Shown piece by piece: positions 58,916 to 64,000 of a stretch of DNA of 64,000 nt. Numbering within the stretch: position 1 is the first letter of the stretch; each line of letters starts with the position of its first letter. The stretch covers positions 17,217-81,216 of the forward strand of contig QNQO01005837.1 of assembly GCA_003290165.1 (NCBI GenBank). Reading direction: 5' to 3'. The notes beneath the pieces are model-generated. The model saw only the letters and a list, made by a program, of their open reading frames with translations. It was not told the DNA's origin and did not search any database. This DNA is from Berberis thunbergii (Eukaryota; Streptophyta; Magnoliopsida; Ranunculales; Berberidaceae). The position numbers and the translations under genes are program-made.

Positions 58916-60477
58916 ATTTGGGGGCGCCAAAAATCCCACCAAGCCATTGATAGCGTTTTTTAACATGTTGCCATGGAAGACCGATCATGTGGCCCAATTA
59001 TATGTCATAACATGCATCGGGGAAATTCAACCTGAATAAAATCTCAAACATCCTCAAACCCAATTATATGTCTTACCTTCTCATGCAACAAAACTTAGCT
59101 GGGTTATAAAATTCACAAAGTCATCCAAACCATCTTCATATGCTGACTTAAATCTCATACCTTATGCAAACTCCTCAAGACAAAACTTCAAACTAAAATC
59201 CATGAAGATGAACTTACAGAAATACCACTCTAAAGCCAAATTAGAAACACCAAGAATTGAAATGTATCAACTATGATCTCACTCACAACATCTTCACAAA
59301 TCATACCTCTAGCATTCTAGCATGTCGCCCAAATTGAATTCCAACAACTCTTACCAAACAAACAACATGCATTAGCAACCAAAAAATTTCAACTCCACAC
59401 AACAAATAACACCAAAAGTTTTTCACAACAATATGATTACACTGATTTCAACCATTTCCTTCATGGGTTTTGCACATTAAGTGATTCAGAGAAACCTCAT
59501 TTCAAAACCAAACCAAAAACTGCGAAAATCATAACAAATAAATAAAACCCACTTCAAATACAAAGTAAAAGAGAGAGTGGGAGAAAACCGCACATGCAAG
59601 CATAGATCTACTTTCTTTTTCCACCAACTCCTCTAAGAATCAAACTTCCACCTTCACATTTTTCTTCTACCTCCACTTTGATAACATGGGTATCACTTTG
59701 TTATCCGAATAGTGGGATTTAGTTTCACTGAGTCATACCATCAAACAACTAACAAACAATTAAACAACAGCATGACAAACAGTAAACAGTAGCTTTGTGA
59801 TTGAAGAACAATCAATGTTATCAAAAGGGACGCGAAGGAGAAAAAAATAGGAAGAACCCATAAACATCACAGACCATGGAGAAACAATAGCACAAACAAA
59901 CTTCAACTAAAAGAACAATCTGAAGAGGATATGAAAATGAACTCATTGATTTGATTCCACAACACGCAAACTCGAATCAGATTCCTGAACCAACTTCGAA
60001 TTAGATCCTGAAACATACCCTGAATCATATCATCCCTGCAACACGCTTCGATTCAACCCTCTTTACGACTGTAATCTCTCTCACATCACCGATCACCATC
60101 AACACCTTTCTCACCATAGTTTTCCATCTCTATTCTTCCCTTCTTTTGTTATCTCTCAGCCTCACTTGCAATCTCTCTTGCGATTTGTTCCTGATGCTGA
60201 AATCAAAAATGAGGGAGGTTGGGCCGGTGGAAGCTTCGTCACGGACTATGCTCGCCATCAGATGAGAAGAAGAAAACGTGAAAGGGGAGAAAAGATGAAG
60301 GAAGAAGGAAGAAAAAGGGTTTATCTTTATAAGGTGGGTGGTTATTCTCCCCTGCTGAACTTCCGAAGGCACCCACCCTCTAAACTCACTAAATAAAACC
60401 CTAAATTTTGAAATTTATTTTATTTAATTCAAAATAAAATAAATTAACTTTATGAAATTTAGGGGTGTTACACATCC

Positions 60478-62114
60478 CGTCCATTATATGCTCAAGACCA
60501 TGATTGACGTGATCAAATGGATTTAACACAGGCATCGAAGGCTTTTCCACTAATCGCCTATGCCACTCATTTACCAACTTGCGTACACAGTCTTGCATGT
60601 CAAGCTGAGTGAACCAGCAAAACTAGCCATCCCACGTGATATAGATATCTTTTGGGCCAAGCTCAGTCCAACCAACCCGTGGATGAAAAACACTAGGATT
60701 CGAAAGTACTGAAAAACCACCACTGATAGCCAAAAGGGCAGAAGAAATAAGAGTAAACAACGAAAAAAACGCTTTTTCCCTTTCGTCGAAAAGCAACCGT
60801 GGCAAGAACAAGACTAGCAGTAACGGCGGGAACAGGAAAACCCTGACGGACAGGAAAAGAAACTAAGAACCTGGCCGCTTCGCTGACATCAATAGGAGGA
60901 AAAGGATAATGAACCTCAAAACTCATACCACCAAATGTCTTTAGACTGCTCCACCGCTAGCTAAAGCATTTTATCATTGATAAACCGAGAATCTTCATTA
61001 GACAACTTAGCAGCGCGTCCGAGACACCATAAGCAGAAATAAGCCTCTTTTCATTATCATCCAACGGACAAATAGTCTCATTTTCATTTCTCTCCAACAC
61101 AAGCCTCTGCTCCTCAGCTTCGAAAGATTCGCAATCCCCTTTTGCAACATTGTCATGGAAAAGACTAGGGCGAGAGACAACCTCCATAACATCCTGAACA
61201 TGATTCAGACGGGACGCAATTCGAGCAGAGCCACGAGTAGAAAGTCATTTTTTCTTCAAAATTCGACCAAGATCTATCGGCAATCGCCTCGACGGACTTA
61301 TGGATCTTGCAAGCTTTCTTTTTTTGGAAGCGAGAACTGTGACATTAACAGGAGCATTGAGATCTGTAACATGCCTATCCAAACTCACTTTCCAATCGAT
61401 GCTAGCATTACTAACGCCGGCACGAGGAGCAAAGGCCTTAGCACGGGACTCAGTAGCTCGTTCCGCTTCATTCATAGTGTACAAACCACTACGTTCCAAG
61501 ATGCCCTCAGAAAGGAATGCCTCCACAGAAAATCGGTGAAGCTTCAGGAAGCAGTCATTGATCCTCTTTCTAGTACAGTCAACTAAAGATTCTTCCGTAT
61601 ATTGGGAACTCGAAATGATTATAAAATCAAACGACCTCGCAGTTGGAAATAGCCAGAGTTTACAGAAGCATAAAATCAAGACCTTGACCAATCGCGGATG
61701 TCGTCTTTAAGTTTCTCAAAGAAAATATGAGAACAGAGGAAGCAAATATCCCTGTTCACTAACAGATAAACCACCGAATGCAAACCTTCACATTTAAAGA
61801 AATGACGGACATAATAGCCCGCGTAAGAAGAAACAATTACCTTCCAACCATTATGACCCATCTGGACAGAAGGAATGCCCAAAAAGTTCAAATACTCTCA
61901 TAACAACTTAGGAACTGGGAGCCGAAAGCCAGGAGAAAACATGCACGAATACAGTGCGACGTATCCAACTTTTGGATTACAAAGATTATTATCCTATCCA
62001 GGTAGGATAATTAGAACAAATACTGTCCAACGTCGCCTGAGAATCTCTATTGGGAAAATAATGAGCCTCACACAGAGCTAGCGACTTACCACTTAGTTTA
62101 TCACCAACGGACAT
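60478..62114 (-). pseudogene. N-terminal half of the Tat antisense ORF
   Basis: The minus strand starts at ATG 62114 (MSVGDKLSGKSLALCEAHYF). It continues with GYVALYSCMFSPGFRLPVP and FLGIPSVQMGHNGWKVIVSS, resembling the Transposase_28-type (putative gypsy type) domain of plant antisense ORFs. It then runs through a basic segment (ASKKRKLARSISPSRRLP) to RKLVNEWHRRLVEKPSMPV and HGLEHIMDGM at the insertion. Stops and frame slips are present (for example near 61980 and 61200). It joins in frame with 47853 downward once the solo LTR is ignored. Confidence 0.7.
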
Positions 62115-62434
62115 TGTTGAAAAACATAGAAACAATGAAAATGAAGAAGGCAAAGGAATGAGCGAAACATAATTTCAAAGATAGCGTAAAGAGGGAAAAC
62201 GAATTCATCACATCTACTTTTATAGAGTCGAGCAATGAAATGACAACTCATGGGACAACGTGCGAGATATGATGGCTATGCAAAATCCCAAAAATGTGCA
62301 CAAAAACGAACGGGCAAGTAAAAATTGAGACACCAACCCGTGGAAAGTTATTGACAGCATTAAATACAAGGCAATGATGTAATTGAAAGATAAACCGTCA
62401 CAATGTAGTGGCCACGTCAACATACCCACTAAGT

Positions 62435-62444
62435 AAAGGGGGAG
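62435..62444 (+). promoter_or_regulatory. Polypurine tract of the Tat-like element
   Basis: AAAGGGGGAG lies just before the 3' LTR and is the plus-strand priming site. A similar tract precedes the LTR at 219. Confidence 0.75.
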
Positions 62445-62448
62445 TAGC

Positions 62449-62990
62449 CGATGATATATCAAAATATATCGATCATCATGGCAGTACACGTGGCATAAAA
62501 CATCCATCACGAAGATATAACGCCCAATCTATTGGGCCATTTCATAAAAACCAAGAAAATAAAGCCAATTACAAAAGCTCAGACAAAGCCCACCAACGAA
62601 AAGACATAAACAAAGCTCGAATTCAAGCCCGACGCGAGTTCTCTCATAAAAAGATAAACATTGCACCAAAAAGAGTCGTAGATGGAGTTACGCCTCCCCA
62701 GACGCATCTCATTAAGGAGAACACTGTTACAAGAACATCTTCTTCTGTTGCGCGGCCTAACATGCTTAAATCACACCAGAGAATTAACCGCGATCATTAT
62801 AAAAGGTAAAAGGAACATTCAACACAGGTATGCAACTTTAACTGATTTTTGTCCAGATTTACTTCATTCTTCAAACAGAGTCGTTGACTTAGGCATCGAA
62901 GTGCCTTCATCTACAAAAAATGTGGTCATTGGCAGTCTAACATCTGTTTTGCAGGTCAAGCTCACAGGAGAACGATTTTTTGATGCATCA
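62449..62990 (+). repeat. 3' LTR of the Tat-like element
   Basis: It aligns to 43161-43716 over its whole length. The first dinucleotide is CG instead of TG (a point change), and it ends TTTGATGCATCA. The divergence from the 5' LTR is clearly larger than for the Athila LTR pair, so this element is older. Confidence 0.88.
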
Positions 62991-63028
62991 ATAGCCATTA
63001 AGTTGTTTTGAAAATCATGTTTCATTCT

Positions 63029-63574
63029 TGATGATACATCAAATTAGACTTATATTACAACCATACACGTAGCAAGAATTGTCCATTATGAGGATCAAGT
63101 ATCCAAAAATCAGGTTAATTCATAAAACCCAAAAAGAGAAAATCCAATCATGAAAGCCCAAATAGGGTTCGTCAGAATAAACCTTAGTTAAAGGCCCAAA
63201 TCAAGGTCCAATAAAGTTCACCCTTAAAGATTATGAACGTTACAGCGAAAAAAAGTTGCGGAGGAGTTATGCCTCCGAGGACGTATCTTCATAAACAAGG
63301 AAGTCGTTACAAAGAAAGTCTCATCTCGTTGCGCCTCACATGCTTAAGCCACGTAGGGATAAATGGAATTAACAATAATCATTATATAAAGGTAAAGGGA
63401 ACATTTGACAAATGTATGCAACTTTAATTGAGTGTATCCAGATTCATATCCATCTCTAACAGAGTTACTGACTTAAACATTGAAGTGTTTTTGACACCAA
63501 AAAACTGATCTTTGACGGTCTAACACTATATTTAGCAAATCACACTTACTGAAGAATAAAATTTGGATGTATCA
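63029..63574 (+). repeat. Solo LTR of the same Tat-like family
   Basis: It starts TGATGATACATCAAATTAG and ends TTTGGATGTATCA, with ATTCT on both sides (63024-63028 and 63575-63579), a perfect 5-bp duplication. No primer site follows and no polypurine tract precedes, so it is a solo LTR inserted 38 bases from the full element. Confidence 0.88.
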
Positions 63575-63579
63575 ATTCT

Positions 63580-64000
63580 ACTAACTTGGTAGAAAGTCAA
63601 GTTTGATACAATAATTTCATTTATTAGCAAAAATAAATAATTTATGTATTCATTCAAACAACAAAACTGTCATTCAACTAGTCTAAAGACAAATTCATTA
63701 CAAAATATGGTAATTGTTATTGATTTTTCCCTTTTATAAAATTAATTCACTAAAAATATCATATATGTATATATACTGGAGTATGTTCCGTGCCATTGAC
63801 ACTACACATAATTTTATTTTTGCTAAATATTTTGTATTGAACACCTCTGACACTATTCCTATTTTCGCTCTCAATTATTCCAAGGTAAAAATATATATTA
63901 TAAATTTAGGTAGACTCAATCAAATTTGAATAAGTTGGGGACAAATTTAACGCCGAATGAATTCTCCCCCAATATTTGAATTCACCAACACTTGAAGTTT
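63580..64000. other. AT-rich sequence, nothing recognised
   Basis: No gene or repeat boundary was seen before the window ends. Confidence 0.4.

Larger units (their letters stand above)
49488..58970. mobile_element. CACTA (CMC/En-Spm) transposon carrying host gene pieces
   Basis: The left end is CACTACAACAAAAAATGCCA at 49488, the classic CACTA terminus. Subterminal ATAGCGTTT/AACGCTAT words repeat on both strands at 49508-49645. At the other side, GATAGCGTTTTTTAACATG at 58949-58967 resembles the inverted end, but the final TAGTG is not recognisable, so the right end is approximate. No TNPA/TNPD-type frame is seen. The interior carries minus-strand exons of at least three unrelated host genes, like the gene-capturing CACTAs known in soybean, rice and wheat. 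Confidence 0.78.
47859..60472 (-). mobile_element. Solo LTR of a Tekay-type element, interrupted by a CACTA transposon
   Basis: Read on the minus strand, the unit starts TGTAACACCCCTAAATTTC at 60472 and ends GGGGCATGACA at 47859, with TG...CA ends. CATCC stands on both sides (47854-47858 and 60473-60477) as a perfect 5-bp duplication. Taking out the inner CACTA (from 49488 to about 58970) leaves about 3.1 kb, fitting a single long LTR. No internal domain is present, so it is a solo LTR left by LTR-LTR recombination. A TTATAAAG box lies at 60327-60334 (minus). The antisense ORF frame of the host Tat element continues exactly across the insertion. Confidence 0.85.
43161..62990 (+). mobile_element. 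Non-autonomous Tat-like Ty3 element with gag, tandem repeats and antisense ORF
   Basis: The LTRs are 43161-43716 and 62449-62990 (about 550 bp each). The flanks are ATAAC (43156-43160) and ATAGC (62991-62995), a 5-bp duplication with one change. The primer site follows the 5' LTR, and a polypurine tract (AAAGGGGGAG, 62435-62444) precedes the 3' LTR. Without the nested insert (47859-60472 plus one TSD) the element is about 7.2 kb. It carries a decayed gag and a long antisense ORF but no protease, RT or integrase. Gag type, 69-bp repeats and antisense ORF fit the Tat lineage. Confidence 0.85.

Noticed and set aside
58512..58997. 161-codon Leu/Ser-rich minus-strand frame
   Set aside because: It is the translation of a purine-rich minisatellite. 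It has no signal or domain pattern beyond composition.

Overview
The window looks like a heterochromatic, repeat-packed stretch of a flowering-plant genome, most likely a eudicot. The reasons are plant-type LTR retrotransposon lineages (Tekay/Del chromovirus, Athila, Tat), MULE, CACTA and hAT DNA transposons, plant gene exons with GT-AG introns, and very AT-rich spacers. I see no complete, clearly functional host gene, no rRNA or tRNA gene and no CRISPR. Almost everything is mobile DNA, nested up to four levels deep.

Layout. 1-880: 3' end of a Tat-like LTR element. 2545-3110: degenerate TRIM-like repeat. 3786-5339: hAT element with 8-bp target duplication that captured the 5' end of a gene with a mitochondrial-type presequence. 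6180-8800: 5'-truncated LINE, minus strand. 9315-9426: small MITE. 10210-16161: Pack-MULE (MULE-A) with 1.28-kb terminal inverted repeats (TIRs) and 9-bp target duplication, carrying fragments of an SMXL gene, an NHX Na+/H+ antiporter gene, a SMUBP2/IGHMBP2-type helicase gene and an unidentified helical protein. 16595-39902: a related MULE (MULE-B) whose left TIR was split by a complete but decayed Tekay-type Ty3 element (17109-26736) and whose right TIR was split by an internally deleted Athila-type element (31108-39468). Its core holds exons of a penta-EF-hand calcium-binding protein and a SOUL haem-binding protein. 40320-40510: ARM-repeat gene scrap. About 40875-42385: large foldback built of ~210-bp units. 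43161-62990: non-autonomous Tat-like element (gag, 69-bp tandem repeats, antisense ORF, no pol). Its antisense ORF is split by a minus-strand solo Tekay-type LTR (47859-60472), which is itself split by a CACTA element (from 49488 to about 58970) carrying pieces of an AKT1-type K+ channel, an AAA ATPase and an NDB-type external NAD(P)H dehydrogenase. 63029-63574: solo LTR of the same Tat family.

How the parts work together. Both MULEs have TIRs that look like a promoter, a GC-rich leader exon and a GTAAGT splice donor followed by AAACCCTA boxes. Captured exons near the left TIR lie on the plus strand and those near the right TIR on the minus strand, so each MULE looks like two convergent exon-trap units. 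Most captured pieces have frame breaks or are partial. Chimeric or regulatory RNA is more likely than working protein, and this is inference. No expression data are available here.
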